Below, piece after piece: positions 63,942 through 64,000 of a stretch of 64,000 nt of DNA (its first letter is position 1; every line of letters begins with the position of its first letter). The DNA is taken from contig NZ_BMSF01000002.1 of assembly GCF_014649015.1 (NCBI RefSeq), positions 484,796 through 548,795 on the forward strand, read 5' to 3'. Source of the DNA: Streptomyces narbonensis (lineage in GTDB: Bacteria > Actinomycetota > Actinomycetes > Streptomycetales > Streptomycetaceae). The position numbers and the translations under genes were made by a program. Under the pieces are notes generated by a model. It made no database searches. It was not told where the DNA came from and saw only the letters and a program-made list of their open reading frames with translations.

Positions 63942-64000
63942 CCGAACCGAACAACACCCAGCTCACCCACCTCAACCACCCCACTCATCCGACCTGCCCC

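Overview
The window is chromosomal DNA of a high-GC actinomycete, almost certainly a Streptomyces. GC is very high with strong third-position bias, GTG starts and 4-8 base start/stop overlaps are frequent, a TTA leucine codon appears in only one gene, and the gene families are typical of the genus (CGNR regulator, ROK/GntR/XRE-MmyB regulators, SBF-like symporter, FabH, FdhD, class F sortase). No rRNA, tRNA, CRISPR array or replication origin was seen. It holds about 57 protein genes, one MITE-like element and many short tandem repeats.

Layout. 1-2.9 kb: 3' end of a ricin-lectin/RHS/HINT polymorphic toxin ending in a YwqJ-like deaminase domain, followed by an overlapping SUKH-3 immunity gene and a strong hairpin terminator. 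3.0-6.2 kb: two divergent conserved hypotheticals. 6.3-11.5 kb: a tight four-gene peptidase operon (M55 D-aminopeptidase, M20, S9, S66 LD-carboxypeptidase) suited to salvage of D-amino-acid or muropeptide-like peptides. 11.6-13.7 kb: adenosine deaminase and a GntR regulator, with matching 11-bp palindromes in front of the regulator and inside the first codons of the deaminase gene. 13.9-17.7 kb: small membrane and secreted proteins, an MFS exporter divergent from a CGNR regulator over an inverted repeat, and two GNAT acetyltransferases flanking a 207-bp MITE-like element. 17.8-26.3 kb: DUF5107/TPR protein, methyltransferase, a third GNAT, an aminotransferase-fold protein without its PLP lysine, two metallo-beta-lactamase-fold hydrolases and a DedA protein.

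26.5-41.6 kb: a holin-phosphatase fusion, an APC permease, an alpha/beta hydrolase with a TTA codon, a five-repeat propeller-like protein, an XRE/MmyB regulator, pterin dehydratase, a divergent AraC/NmrA-type pair, a His-rich methyltransferase, a small ricin-type lectin and an aldo/keto reductase. 41.7-48.6 kb: a Liv-type ABC importer in which LivH, LivM and LivF are one 969-residue polypeptide, next to an acyl-CoA synthetase; the set probably imports and activates an organic acid. 48.9-54.3 kb: LysR divergent from a symporter/isochorismatase/2Fe-2S operon, then fdhD and a fabH-type gene. 54.7-56.1 kb: a cell-surface protein and a class F sortase. 56.3-63.9 kb: a ROK-regulated carbohydrate operon (Rbs-type ABC importer, Gfo/Idh/MocA dehydrogenase, TIM-barrel isomerase/epimerase).

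The most unusual items are the LivH-LivM-LivF fusion, the twin GntR operators with one inside a coding region, the five-repeat propeller-like protein, the lysine-less aminotransferase homologue, and the four-peptidase operon.
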